Shown: one piece after another, positions 54,375-63,499 of the stretch
Layout of the letters: every line of letters starts with the position of its first letter
How positions within the stretch are numbered: the stretch's first letter is position 1
Source of the DNA: an uncultured Oleiphilus sp.
GTDB lineage: Bacteria; Pseudomonadota; Gammaproteobacteria; Pseudomonadales; Oleiphilaceae
Direction of reading: 5' to 3'
Assembly (NCBI GenBank): GCA_913020045.1
Contig: CAJWBE010000011.1
Location: forward strand, 1 to 64,000
Length of the DNA: 64,000 bases
Notes under the pieces: generated by a model
What the model saw: only the letters and a program-made list of their open reading frames with translations
Databases searched by the model: none
What the model was told of the DNA's origin: nothing
Translations under genes and position numbers: made by a program

Positions 54375-54767
54375 TTAGTCATTTGACTTCGGGCCTAGCA
54401 ATTCGATCATGTAACCGTCGGGGTCTTTGACAAAGGCTAACACGGTAGAACCATGTTTCATTGGCCCAGCAGGCCTGACTACCTCACCACCTTTTGCGCT
54501 GATGTCCTCACATGCTTGATACACATCCGGCACCTGTATCGCCAAATGACCAAACCCCGTGCCCATTTCATAGCTATCGGTATCCCAGTTATGTGTTAGC
54601 TCAAGCGCAGTACATTCGGTTTCGTCTGCATAGCCTAAGAAGGCAAGCGTGAAGCGTCCGCCTGGATAGTCGCTTTGACGCAACAAACGCATACCAAGGA
54701 CGTCGCAATAGAAAGAAATCGAATGTTGGAGGTTGCCGACACGCAACATGGTATGAAGCAGCTTCAT
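54375..54767 (-). CDS. gloA: Lactoylglutathione lyase (glyoxalase I)
   Basis: Metalloenzyme of 130 residues that converts the methylglyoxal-glutathione adduct to S-lactoylglutathione. It begins MKLLHTMLRVGNLQHSISFY, as in E. coli GloA. Metal ligands are His in LLHTML, Glu in CTALELTHNW, His in GFGHLAIQV and Glu in GYMIELLG. ATG 54767 is chosen over longer in-frame starts because the family begins here and GAG lies upstream. It is followed by ykgJ. Confidence 0.96.
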   Translation of the reverse strand: MKLLHTMLRVGNLQHSISFYCDVLGMRLLRQSDYPGGRFTLAFLGYADETECTALELTHNWDTDSYEMGTGFGHLAIQVPDVYQACEDISAKGGEVVRPAGPMKHGSTVLAFVKDPDGYMIELLGPKSND

Positions 54768-54998
54768 AGGAATCATCTCAGTTAAATAGGGTAATGGGGC
54801 GTGACTAGGCCCATCGTCGAGCGTTAGTCTAGTACAAACTGTCGCATGAAAAACTATTGTATCGCTTAACGAGGCCACTCAAGCGACAACTAATAACAAA
54901 AAAGACCCGGTTAACTAAGCTTGCAACTTAGGCCGACAACTTTCATTGCAGCCAAGCCAGTGTTTCTTGCTCGAACAGCGCTTTAGTTATCGCTAGGC

Positions 54999-56771
54999 TC
55001 ACGGATAAAGTGGCTGCAGCATATTACGGTCTGGTGTCGTTGTATTGCTACTCGCTTTATTAAAACGCGTAAGCGCATCAATCAGTGCTTGTTCTGAAAA
55101 AGCGTTCGCACGGCCGCTAGCCTTGCCATAGTGCGTTGCTTCAAAGGCCAACGCCGATTCACGCAGGTCATCCCAGCTATCAGGGATATCATGAAGTGAG
55201 CGTATCGACAACGAGGGCTGCTGTTGCTGAAGCCAGCCAACCAAGAGTCGGCTGAATTCGGGATCGTTTTTCTTAACCAGCTTAATTAACTGTTTGAACT
55301 GAACTGATTGCGTATTGTTATTGTCTCCTTCGTCGCGCCTCGGCTCACGCAGCTTCCCAAGCAAAAACCAAGTCGTGCTACCCCAGGCAATAATCAACAG
55401 CGCGATAACAAGCAGCCAAGGGGTTATGTTGTTGTTTCGCGCGGGGTTATTGAGCTCGGACGTTTGACCGTCAGGGGCCGGAGCCTCATTAATATCCGTG
55501 CTACCAAGGGCTGCCAAATTGGTCCCTAACTCACTATTTGTAATCGTCGCCGGTATAGGGGTTTGACTCGCGTCGCCAGCGAGCGCTTCGACAGCGACGT
55601 CTCGAGCGGGGATCACGGCAACACGCTCGACGTCATTAACGGTATCCCACCAAGGCAGTTTTATCTCGGGTAAGCGCGCTTGTCCTTCACGGATGGCGAC
55701 TAATGCTGTTGTTTCACGTCTTAACGACTGAACACCATTCTCGTGAGCAAACGATTCAATATTTGGTTGGTCTGGGTAAACCTTGAAACCCTTGATATCA
55801 CCTGTCGTGACGGGGGGGAGTGCGGACCCAAGTAATCCCAAGGCCTGAATTTCGATCGTTCGTGTTAGCGAATCGCCTACGTTTGTTGCGTCAGGTGATT
55901 GCTCCCACTTTTCGTTCATTGCCAAGCTCATCGCAGGGAGCCAGATATCTCCTGAAAACTCTGCCGGTGGAGCTTTTATATTCACTGTGACCGCCTCCGA
56001 AAGCTCTCTCACATGGACGCGATTTCGCGTGCGAGGGTTAACGACGAAGCCATTGAAGCTTTGCGCCTCAATCGTTAACGCGCCGCTTTGTTGGGGGAAG
56101 ATCAAATAGCTGTTCTCCTGCACCTCATAGCGTTGGTTGTATGCCATACGATAGTATTTTTTTGTTTCCCCTAGGCGTTCAACAATCGCACCTTGCGGAC
56201 TTGGATCGCTAAGTTCGCCGCGTACTTGAGAAACCGCATACAAGCGAATGGTATAGACTAGTTGCTCTTGAACGTATGCAGATGACTTATCGATTTCTGC
56301 TTCGATAAACAAGGGGGGAGGGTTATCTTCGTTTTTAGGTGCGGCACCTGACAAGACGTCGATAACAATCTCGTTACTCTTGGCGCCTTGGTAATCGATG
56401 GCAGGGATACGCAAGGTTCCGACTCGTTTGGGCGCGAGCGTGAAGCTCCATGTAGATAGACTCTGACTTCTGCCGTTTATTGTCTTCATACTATAGCTTT
56501 GGCGTTGATCAAGAATCTGAAAATCTTGAGTGATAGCGCTTGTATCGGGCGCCTCCATTTGACTTCGCCCAAAACTGAGGAGCCCGCCAATACTCATATC
56601 AACGTCAATATTTCCGGTAATCTGAAGGTTGATGGTATCGTTTTGGTAGATCTTATTGCGGTCGACACTGGCATTAAGTTGCATCGCCGCCAGAGTGAAA
56701 GACGCGTTGGATAACATCGCTATTACGCCAAACCACCGTAAACATTTTATCTTCATTAGACTCACTACCAT
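54999..56771 (-). CDS. BatD family protein
   Basis: Periplasmic, membrane-anchored protein of 590 residues. A signal peptide (up to SFTLAA) is followed by several beta-sandwich (oxygen-tolerance BatD) repeats: VDRNKIYQNDTINLQI and later PPPLFIEAEIDKSSAYVQEQ mark the first two. One membrane helix lies near residue 450 (ITPWLLVIALLIIAWGSTTW), then a cytosolic helical tail. It closes the operon. BatD overlaps batB/C by 7 bp. The operon is linked to stress and aerotolerance in other bacteria. Confidence 0.9.
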   Translation of the reverse strand: MVVSLMKIKCLRWFGVIAMLSNASFTLAAMQLNASVDRNKIYQNDTINLQITGNIDVDMSIGGLLSFGRSQMEAPDTSAITQDFQILDQRQSYSMKTINGRSQSLSTWSFTLAPKRVGTLRIPAIDYQGAKSNEIVIDVLSGAAPKNEDNPPPLFIEAEIDKSSAYVQEQLVYTIRLYAVSQVRGELSDPSPQGAIVERLGETKKYYRMAYNQRYEVQENSYLIFPQQSGALTIEAQSFNGFVVNPRTRNRVHVRELSEAVTVNIKAPPAEFSGDIWLPAMSLAMNEKWEQSPDATNVGDSLTRTIEIQALGLLGSALPPVTTGDIKGFKVYPDQPNIESFAHENGVQSLRRETTALVAIREGQARLPEIKLPWWDTVNDVERVAVIPARDVAVEALAGDASQTPIPATITNSELGTNLAALGSTDINEAPAPDGQTSELNNPARNNNITPWLLVIALLIIAWGSTTWFLLGKLREPRRDEGDNNNTQSVQFKQLIKLVKKNDPEFSRLLVGWLQQQQPSLSIRSLHDIPDSWDDLRESALAFEATHYGKASGRANAFSEQALIDALTRFNKASSNTTTPDRNMLQPLYP

Positions 56772-58681
56772 AGCGGCTCACCCTTTTCCCTTTCTTGCTG
56801 ATTACGTTCACGCGATTGCTGTTCAAATTTACGCCTCAGCAGTGCACCAGGGTCATCAGGTACACGACGCATCCACTGTTCGAACGACTGCTTTTCTTCG
56901 TCGCTAAGTTGATCGAGCTCGTTAGCTCGGGATAGGGCGCTGGCGTCACTATCACTTTGTTGTTCAGATTGTTCACTTTGCTCAGCAGAACCGTCTTCAC
57001 CTTCCTGATTGTCTTGTTCGGACGGCTCGTTTTGGCTTTTCTGCTCCTGACTCTTTTCGCTTTGGTCGCTAGGCTGCTCATTGCTTTGTTGAGAGTCGCC
57101 GTCTTGGTCGCCGCTTTTGCCGTTATTCTCAGACTCAGAGTCTGAAGACTCATCACCTTTTTGTTCACCGCTTTGCTCGTTATCCTGATCACCGTTTTGG
57201 TCGTCTTGCTGATCGCCACCTTGGTCTTGACTCTGTTGGCCTTGCTGTTGTTTTTCTTGTTCGGCTAGCGCTTCTTCAATGATCTTTTTATTAAATCGTG
57301 CATCCTCATTGTTCGGGTCGGTATCCAACGCGGCTTCATACGATTTTATTGCCTCTTCAAATTGCTGGGATTTAGCTAGCGCGTTACCTCGATTATACGC
57401 TGACCGGCTGGAAGACTCGTTAGGAGTCGAACTTGCTGCCTCTTCGAACTTTCCAGCGCGATACAATGCCTCGGCTTTGTGCTCAGGAGACTTAAAAACA
57501 CTTGCTGCCTCGTCGTAGCGGCCTTGGTTCATCAGGGCCTGTGCTTGCTGGTCTCGTGTTGCCCAAAGGTCGTCCCAAAAAGATGAAAGAGGAGTGTTCT
57601 CGGTATTCGACTGCGGATTGTCTGATGCAGCGGCTAGGACTTCCTCGTTCGGCCAGACAATAAGTAAAGCAAGAATAAAAGCGCCTTGTCGGTGGCTAAG
57701 CATTAGCAAGGGAATGATGGCCAATAATAGCCAGTATCCAAGGTCTTCCCATGCATCAAATCGCTTATCAATGGCGCTATCGTCGTCTTCTTTGATCGCG
57801 TTCAGAAAGCGAGAGCCGTCGATATCGAGTCGGTTTAGGTCTTTGTCAGTGAGTGAGATCTCACTAAACTGACCGCCATTATTGTTAGCAAGTTGCCTCA
57901 GTGATTTAAGGTCCGTTTTCGGAATAACGACATTGCCATCATCTTTCAGATAACCTCTTTCTCCAAGATCTATCGGCGCGCCGGGTGCGGTCCCCACTGC
58001 TAGAACGCTGAGGGTGTAGCGATCACTTGGCAAGGCATCATTAATTCGCTCGGCTTGGTGCGGCTCGACACCATCGGTGACTAACACAATCCTACCGCGT
58101 TTGGCATTTCCCCTTTCGAGCAGGTCTACCGCTTGTTGGATGGCCAGGTCTGGGCGGCTGCCAATGATCGGCATCATGAACGGGTCAAGAGCAGGAAGGT
58201 TCGCGAGCAAGGTATTACTGTCATCACTCAGTGGTGTCACAATATGTGCGTCACCCGAAAAAGCGATTAAAGCGGTGTTGCCCTCATCACGCAGGGCCAG
58301 AAGGTCTTGTAGCTTCTGTTTGGCTCTCGTCAAACGGTCGGGAGCGATGTCAGTGGCGAGCATTGAAATCGATAGGTCCAGGACGACCACTACGTCGTCT
58401 TTGATTTGGGCCACCGGCTGAGGTTTTCTTTCCCATGTCGGGCCAGACAGAGAGACTAGAATTAAAACGAGGGCGGAGATTAAGGCCAAATTACTGCGCT
58501 TACTTGCCGTTTTTTTACTAGCAGGCATAAGGTGAGCGAGAAGTGCTGGGTCGATGGCATTGGACCAGTCGTTGCCCTCATCACGTTTTTGCTGCAATAG
58601 CCAAACAAGCACAGGCAGAGCCAATAGGCCAAGCAAAAACAGCGGACGCAGAAAATGGAATTGGGTGAATACCTCGCTCAT
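56765..58681 (-). CDS. BatB/BatC fusion: VWA domain plus TPR protein
   Basis: Membrane protein of 638 residues. Two helices near residues 10-28 and 60-80 precede a VWA domain with MIDAS VVVLDLSISML (DxSxS). A further membrane segment follows near 315-340. The BatC part has TPR repeats (NRGNALAKSQQFEEAIKSYE and following). From about residue 465 to 605 it is a highly repetitive Gln/Asp/Ser/Glu tail. It ends in a helix (DEEKQSFEQWMRRVPDDPGAL). BatA stop and this start overlap by 4 bp. Confidence 0.92.
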   Translation of the reverse strand: MSEVFTQFHFLRPLFLLGLLALPVLVWLLQQKRDEGNDWSNAIDPALLAHLMPASKKTASKRSNLALISALVLILVSLSGPTWERKPQPVAQIKDDVVVVLDLSISMLATDIAPDRLTRAKQKLQDLLALRDEGNTALIAFSGDAHIVTPLSDDSNTLLANLPALDPFMMPIIGSRPDLAIQQAVDLLERGNAKRGRIVLVTDGVEPHQAERINDALPSDRYTLSVLAVGTAPGAPIDLGERGYLKDDGNVVIPKTDLKSLRQLANNNGGQFSEISLTDKDLNRLDIDGSRFLNAIKEDDDSAIDKRFDAWEDLGYWLLLAIIPLLMLSHRQGAFILALLIVWPNEEVLAAASDNPQSNTENTPLSSFWDDLWATRDQQAQALMNQGRYDEAASVFKSPEHKAEALYRAGKFEEAASSTPNESSSRSAYNRGNALAKSQQFEEAIKSYEAALDTDPNNEDARFNKKIIEEALAEQEKQQQGQQSQDQGGDQQDDQNGDQDNEQSGEQKGDESSDSESENNGKSGDQDGDSQQSNEQPSDQSEKSQEQKSQNEPSEQDNQEGEDGSAEQSEQSEQQSDSDASALSRANELDQLSDEEKQSFEQWMRRVPDDPGALLRRKFEQQSRERNQQEREKGEPLW

Positions 58682-59727
58682 GAGTTAGCGCCTTGCGTAA
58701 AACGTAACTTCTTGGATAGGCGAATAACTTGCTCTACTAACAATGTGCTAAAAAACAGCGCGACTGCGAGGCTAAGAAACCAGAAATAAAGCGCTTTGCT
58801 TGGACGGTAACTTCGAACCTCTTGCTCCACCGGCTCCAATGCACTAATTAGTCCGTAAATGTTGTGCAACTCTTCAGTGCTACGCGCCCGAAAATATTGG
58901 CCATCCGTCACATCAGCAATGGTAGTCAACATTGCTTCGTCGAGGTCAGCGGAAGGGTTGACCTTTCGAGAGCCAAAGAAGCTTCGTTTTAGCATTTCAT
59001 CTGCGCCGATACCTATCGTATATATTTTTATATTTGCTTGTTGCGCTAGCTGCGCCGCTTTTTCAGGTGGGATGTCGCCAGCGGTGTTGGCGCCATCAGA
59101 GAGTAAAACCAATACTCGGCTTTGTTCGGGGCGCTCTCTTAGGCGCTTAACACCGAGCGTAATGGCGTCGCCTATCGCCGTTGCTTGCCCTGCCATGCCA
59201 AGATAAGCCTCTTGCAGAAGGGTGTTGGCAGTGACGGTGTCAAATGACAGTGGCGACTGAACGTAAGGCTGGCTGCCAAATAAAATTAAACCAACGCGGT
59301 CACCCGCGCGTGCGGCGATAAAATCACTGACAACGTTTTTAACGACGGCAAGGCGGGTTGCCTGAGAGCCGTTAAGCTCCATATCGACTTCTTCCATGCT
59401 CGGCGAAATATCAACGGCAATCATTAGGTCGCGTCCCGACAAGGGAATGTCGATTTGCGCGCCTATGTAAGAGGGCCGCATGGTGGCAACGCAAATTAAA
59501 GACCAAGCCAAAAACATGGCAATGGATTTCCATCGACTAGGTTTAACGTCGCCTTGAGTTTCTCCGATACCCAGCTCCATTGCTGTTTCATAAAGCGGCA
59601 TTTGGGGAGCAACGCGCGCTGGCGTTTCAGCGCTGCGTCGATAAAGTAAAGCAAGCGGCAGGGGTAAGAGTAGGAATGCCCAAGGCCACTCAAACTCTAG
59701 GGCGGCTAGCAAGTCGATTAAACTCAT
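58678..59727 (-). CDS. BatA-like VWA protein
   Basis: Membrane protein of 349 residues with an N-terminal helix pair, a VWA domain whose MIDAS is LMIAVDISPSMEEVD, a second metal part LLSDGANTAGD, and a C-terminal helix (LYFWFLSLAVALFFSTLLV). The VWA domain would lie in the periplasm. It overlaps the DUF4381 stop by 4 bp upstream and batB/C downstream by 4 bp. MoxR chaperones act on VWA proteins of this type. Confidence 0.93.
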   Translation of the reverse strand: MSLIDLLAALEFEWPWAFLLLPLPLALLYRRSAETPARVAPQMPLYETAMELGIGETQGDVKPSRWKSIAMFLAWSLICVATMRPSYIGAQIDIPLSGRDLMIAVDISPSMEEVDMELNGSQATRLAVVKNVVSDFIAARAGDRVGLILFGSQPYVQSPLSFDTVTANTLLQEAYLGMAGQATAIGDAITLGVKRLRERPEQSRVLVLLSDGANTAGDIPPEKAAQLAQQANIKIYTIGIGADEMLKRSFFGSRKVNPSADLDEAMLTTIADVTDGQYFRARSTEELHNIYGLISALEPVEQEVRSYRPSKALYFWFLSLAVALFFSTLLVEQVIRLSKKLRFTQGANS

Positions 59728-60194
59728 GCGCTTTTAAGCCCTTTAATAGTCAGTTTGATACGAGTAAGCGCCGCGTCGTCGAGAGTACTCTGGTTAGAAG
59801 AGTAGTGTCCTTCGCTGAGTATCAATAAGTCTTGCTCATTCAAATGGCTTCCAGCGTTGTTAAGTTTTTCGCGCCATTGGCTTGGCCCAAGCGCTGCGAT
59901 ATTAGGCGTCTGGTAAGCCGCCGATAACGCCCGCTTTAGCAATGAAATGACTTGCGTGAGGTTTTTATCAGAAGGCGTTGTAGCATGGGCGCTTTCTAGT
60001 GCACGGAGCTCCTTAAGTGCTGCTCTTTTCCATGCAGATCGACGATACCAGCGGAGCACTGTGTAAATGGTGAACGCACTAAGCAATAAAAGCGTGGCAC
60101 CTAATAGCCACCAGCCAATAGCAGGTGGCCACCATGAAATTGCCCCCGGAGACTGAATATCTCGCAGTTGATCAAGTAAAGTGTTTGGATCCAC
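59724..60194 (-). CDS. DUF4381 family protein
   Basis: Protein of 156 residues with one helix near the N-terminus (WPPAIGWWLLGATLLLLSAF, preceded by DIQSPGAISWW). A cytosolic part follows with TPNIAALGPSQWREKLNNAG. This is DUF4381, always found between DUF58 and VWA genes in these operons. Function unknown; probably a membrane partner of BatA. Confidence 0.9.
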   Translation of the reverse strand: MDPNTLLDQLRDIQSPGAISWWPPAIGWWLLGATLLLLSAFTIYTVLRWYRRSAWKRAALKELRALESAHATTPSDKNLTQVISLLKRALSAAYQTPNIAALGPSQWREKLNNAGSHLNEQDLLILSEGHYSSNQSTLDDAALTRIKLTIKGLKSA

Positions 60195-60205
60195 AACTGC
60201 CTCCG

Positions 60206-61162
60206 TTAGCTAAGCGACGCTAAAAGGTGCCGAATCGCATGTGCGGCATCTTCATGGGTCGAAATATTGATAAGTCTAGCGCGGCATTGGTTGGCGAGTT
60301 TGTCGAGCCCGTTTAGATGTTCCTTTACCCACTGCTGGTACTGTCGTCGTGTTTTGTCGGATAGGGTGTTGACCAACAGAGTGTTGTCTCCATCCGAGAC
60401 GGGATAGAGCCCTGGTGGTGGCAATTCATTCTCGAGCGGATCAAAGGTACGCGTTAACACCAGGTCATTATGCTGGGCTAACATGCTTAGCTGCTTGCGA
60501 GTTTCAGGGTTAGTGTGAAAAAAATCACTTACCACGACGATTAATGTGCCTGGCTTCACGAGCCGACCGGTTTCGACCAATGCATCGTCAAGTGAAAATC
60601 TCGCGCCTTCTAACGAATCGCCAATTTTTAACGCGTTGTTAAAGTCGCACAGCGAACTTAGTAAGCGAAGCAGGTTTTTGCGGCTGCGGGCTGGCTTTAC
60701 CTCTTGATGCCCGCGTTCAGAGAAAACGATGCCACCAACGCGGTCATTATGGTTTAGTGCGGTCCAGGCAAACAACGCCGCAGCTTCTGCTGCGCGAACG
60801 GACTTGAATGCGCGTTGGCTGCCGAAAAACTGGGACTGACTTTGGTCACAAACGATAAAAACAGGTCTCTCACGCTCTTCATTAAAAAGTTTGGTGTGAG
60901 GCTTTTGCCGGCGCGCGGTGACACGCCAATCAATACTGCGGACATCGTCGCCGGGTTGGTACGCTCTAACCTCTGAAAATTCCATGCCGCGACCGCGAAA
61001 ACGAGAAAAGTGACTGCCGGATTGTGGTCGACTAACACGTTTCGCTTTCGGTAACGTGACCGAGCGGGCAACCAAACGTAACGCCATAAGGTCTTGCAGG
61101 TTGCAGTAGACGCCTGTTGGTAGGGGCGGTTGTGCGCCCATGTTCGTTCGACTACTTGTCAT
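60206..61162 (-). CDS. DUF58 domain protein
   Basis: Soluble VWA-like protein of 318 residues. The DUF58 signature is GRGMEFSEVRAYQPGDDVRSIDWRV (residue region about 55-80), then KLFNEERERPVFIVCDQSQS. VVVSDFF is the later VWA strand. It pairs with MoxR AAA ATPases and is thought to present partners for the VWA-containing proteins. It lies 19 bp after moxR. Confidence 0.94.
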   Translation of the reverse strand: MTSSRTNMGAQPPLPTGVYCNLQDLMALRLVARSVTLPKAKRVSRPQSGSHFSRFRGRGMEFSEVRAYQPGDDVRSIDWRVTARRQKPHTKLFNEERERPVFIVCDQSQSQFFGSQRAFKSVRAAEAAALFAWTALNHNDRVGGIVFSERGHQEVKPARSRKNLLRLLSSLCDFNNALKIGDSLEGARFSLDDALVETGRLVKPGTLIVVVSDFFHTNPETRKQLSMLAQHNDLVLTRTFDPLENELPPPGLYPVSDGDNTLLVNTLSDKTRRQYQQWVKEHLNGLDKLANQCRARLINISTHEDAAHAIRHLLASLS

Positions 61163-61181
61163 TGGCCGCGGCGCTCCGCCA

Positions 61182-62144
61182 TCAAGCCAGCGGTACGCGG
61201 TGAATTAACTCGTTAATCACCTTGTCCGTCGTAATACCTTCGGCTTCAGCCTCGAAGGTAATAATGATGCGATGGCGAAACACATCGTGCAGCACGGCCC
61301 GAACGTCATCAGGTGAAACGAACTCTTTTTGATGCAACCATGCGTAGGCGCGCGCACAGCGGTCTAGCGCGATCGTTCCCCGCGGGCTAGCGCCAAAATC
61401 TATCCAGCGATCGAGGTCTTTGCTGTACTTCGCAGGCTCCCGTGTCGCCATCGTTAGATGCACAATATAGTCCTCAACGGCGTCGCTCATATGGATATTA
61501 GCAATTTCCTTACGCGCTTCAAAAATAGAAACCTGGGAGATTCTTTCGAGGGTTTCGTTAAGCGCAGTGTCATCAAACTCTTGTCTTGCCAACCGAAGAA
61601 TCGATCGTTCGGATTCCAAGTCAGGGTAGCCGATGCGGACGTGCATCAGAAAACGATCTAGTTGCGCTTCGGGCAGGGGATAGGTGCCTTCTTGTTCGAT
61701 CGGGTTTTGTGTCGCCATCACCAAAAATAGCGGATCCAACTGAAATGTTTCTTTGCCAACACTCACTTGCCTTTCTGCCATTGCCTCTAGCAGGGCTGAC
61801 TGAACTTTGGCGGGCGCTCGGTTGATTTCGTCCGCAAGAATGAGGTTATGGAAAATCGGGCCGCGCTGAAAATGGAACTGACCATCTTCCACTCGGTAGA
61901 TTTCTGTGCCGGTGACATCAGAAGGCAGAAGGTCTGGCGTAAACTGAATTCGTTGGAAGTCTCCCTCGATTCGGTCTGCGAGCTCTTTAATAGCCTTTGT
62001 TTTGGCTAACCCGGGAGCGCCTTCGACTAGCAGGTGACCGTCGGCAAGCAAGCTGACCAGTAGCCGTTCGACTAAATGTTGCTGCCCAATAATAGCTTGG
62101 CTTAAGGATTGATTTAGCGAACTAAATGCTTCACGTGAACTCAT
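61182..62144 (-). CDS. MoxR family AAA+ ATPase
   Basis: ATPase of 320 residues. Walker A is LVEGAPGLAKTKAI, Walker B LILADEINRAPAKVQSALLEAM, sensor 1 MATQNPIEQEGTYPLPEAQLDRF. The C-terminal lid domain has GASPRGTIALDRCARAYAWL. It is the first gene of the six-gene operon (moxR, DUF58, DUF4381, batA, batB/C, batD). It would act as a chaperone for the VWA proteins downstream. Confidence 0.96.
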   Translation of the reverse strand: MSSREAFSSLNQSLSQAIIGQQHLVERLLVSLLADGHLLVEGAPGLAKTKAIKELADRIEGDFQRIQFTPDLLPSDVTGTEIYRVEDGQFHFQRGPIFHNLILADEINRAPAKVQSALLEAMAERQVSVGKETFQLDPLFLVMATQNPIEQEGTYPLPEAQLDRFLMHVRIGYPDLESERSILRLARQEFDDTALNETLERISQVSIFEARKEIANIHMSDAVEDYIVHLTMATREPAKYSKDLDRWIDFGASPRGTIALDRCARAYAWLHQKEFVSPDDVRAVLHDVFRHRIIITFEAEAEGITTDKVINELIHRVPLA

Positions 62145-62499
62145 GTATGAACAACTCGCCGTAATAAAAAAGGATCAATTTGGGTCGCATAATGCGAAGG
62201 CAAATTAAGCTAAAGCATGCTTTGCTAATTGGCAATTTCTTTGCGATGAAGGATTAGTAATTTTTTAGTTGGAAAATTGTGAGGCACTTGGCAAGTGGTA
62301 ATTTTGATTTGACTGATCAACCAATAAATATGCACTTTAGTAATACATTCATGTGGCGCTTTATGAGTGCTTTTCCCTTCGTCATACTGTAACTTTCGGA
62401 CAACGAATAACAAGAAGATGTTTTTGCGCAACACGAGGGCTTTGTCGGGCGACTGTGATTGATTAGTTTGCGCGATGGCCACTAACGCTTGGAGAAATT
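62145..62499. other. 355-bp intergenic region upstream of moxR and DUF1304 genes
   Basis: Divergent region between moxR and the DUF1304 gene. It is AT-rich and holds a minus-strand open frame of 85 codons (62225-62482) with no family similarity, probably chance. No terminator or repeat was found. It must contain the Bat operon promoter. Confidence 0.5.
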
Positions 62500-62886
62500 A
62501 TGAATTCACTATTTTTGGTCTTTGCTTTGCTGGCAGCAATGCTTCATGTCTTGATTTTTTGCATGGAGAGTCTTTGGTTTATGCAGCCGAAGATTTATCG
62601 TCGGTTTGGCGCGGCAAATGAAACAGAGGCGCAAGCGGTTCGTTTATTTGCGTTCAATCAGGGGTTCTATAATCTGTTTTTAGCGCTGGGTATTTTCGTT
62701 GGGGCGGGCTTGTCGTTTGCGTCAGATGCTCCGTCGGTTGCGTTGACACTGGTATTGTTCTGTAGCGCAAGTATGTTAGCTGCAGCGGGAGTGCTATACG
62801 CGTCGGCGGGCAGTCGTATGCTCCGAGCGGCGTCAATGCAAGGACTTTTTCCGTTGCTAACATGGGTTTCGTGGGCGGTTTTATAG
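62500..62886 (+). CDS. DUF1304 membrane protein
   Basis: Protein of 128 residues with four membrane helices. HVLIFCMESLWF near the start, VRLFAFNQGFYNLFLALG, and AAGVLYASAG identify DUF1304. Function is not known. TGGAGAAA lies upstream of ATG 62500. Confidence 0.9.
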   Translation: MNSLFLVFALLAAMLHVLIFCMESLWFMQPKIYRRFGAANETEAQAVRLFAFNQGFYNLFLALGIFVGAGLSFASDAPSVALTLVLFCSASMLAAAGVLYASAGSRMLRAASMQGLFPLLTWVSWAVL

Positions 62887-62964
62887 TGTAGGTATTGCGT
62901 GGCTTCTGGCTCGTTAGCCTGGCTTGGGCGGACTGTGTAAAAAATAGAATTAAAGGAATACAGA

Positions 62965-63384
62965 TTGAGCGTGTTGGATAGTCATCAGAATCTGGCGCAT
63001 GAATGGCGCCTTCTGCAGAATCAGTTTGATAGTTACGAAAAGCACTCGTTAATCATTAAGCTAGTCAGTGTCACGTTGTGTGCCGTTGCGGGATTGTTTG
63101 GCTCGGGCAATGCTGAGTTGGTTTTCCTGTTAGTTGTTCTATGGATACAAGACGCGATTTGGAAAACTTTCCAATCACGAATTGAGTATCGCTTACTGGC
63201 GATCGAAGCTGCCTTTCGAAATGACAGTGAAATCGAGGCATTGCAGTTTAATAGCGCGTTTCTAGAATCTAGGCCTGGCGCAGCAGGTTTGTGCTTAGAG
63301 TATTTTAGTCAATGTGTTCGTCCTACAGTGATTTTTCCTCATTTATTTTTAGTTATTTATCAGGTGGTTATTTGCATTACGTAA
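62965..63384 (+). CDS. Small membrane protein, unrecognised
   Basis: 139 residues, start TTG 62965 with AAAGGA 6 nt upstream. An N-terminal soluble helix is followed by two hydrophobic segments (IIKLVSVTLCAVAGLFG and LVFLLVVLWIQDAIW), a charged middle, and a last hydrophobic segment at the end (PHLFLVIYQVVICIT). I do not recognise the family. It lies 78 bp after the DUF1304 gene and may be in the same transcript. Confidence 0.6.
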   Translation: MSVLDSHQNLAHEWRLLQNQFDSYEKHSLIIKLVSVTLCAVAGLFGSGNAELVFLLVVLWIQDAIWKTFQSRIEYRLLAIEAAFRNDSEIEALQFNSAFLESRPGAAGLCLEYFSQCVRPTVIFPHLFLVIYQVVICIT

Positions 63385-63499
63385 AGTGATACATTAACTA
63401 TTTTTCGATTTTCTTTGGCTGTCATTACACAAGGTAGTCGAGAGTGAGATCTAGCTACCTTTGCTTTTAACTGTGTATTAACTTTCTAGAGGTGTCGAA

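Noticed and set aside
56836-57219. 127-codon minus-strand frame of Lys/Thr-rich sequence
   Set aside because: A shadow frame of the repetitive Gln/Asp/Ser tail of the BatB/C fusion.
62225-62482. 85-codon minus-strand frame in the moxR/DUF1304 intergenic region
   Set aside because: AT-rich, no ribosome-binding site that I could identify, and no family similarity; it overlaps the promoter region.
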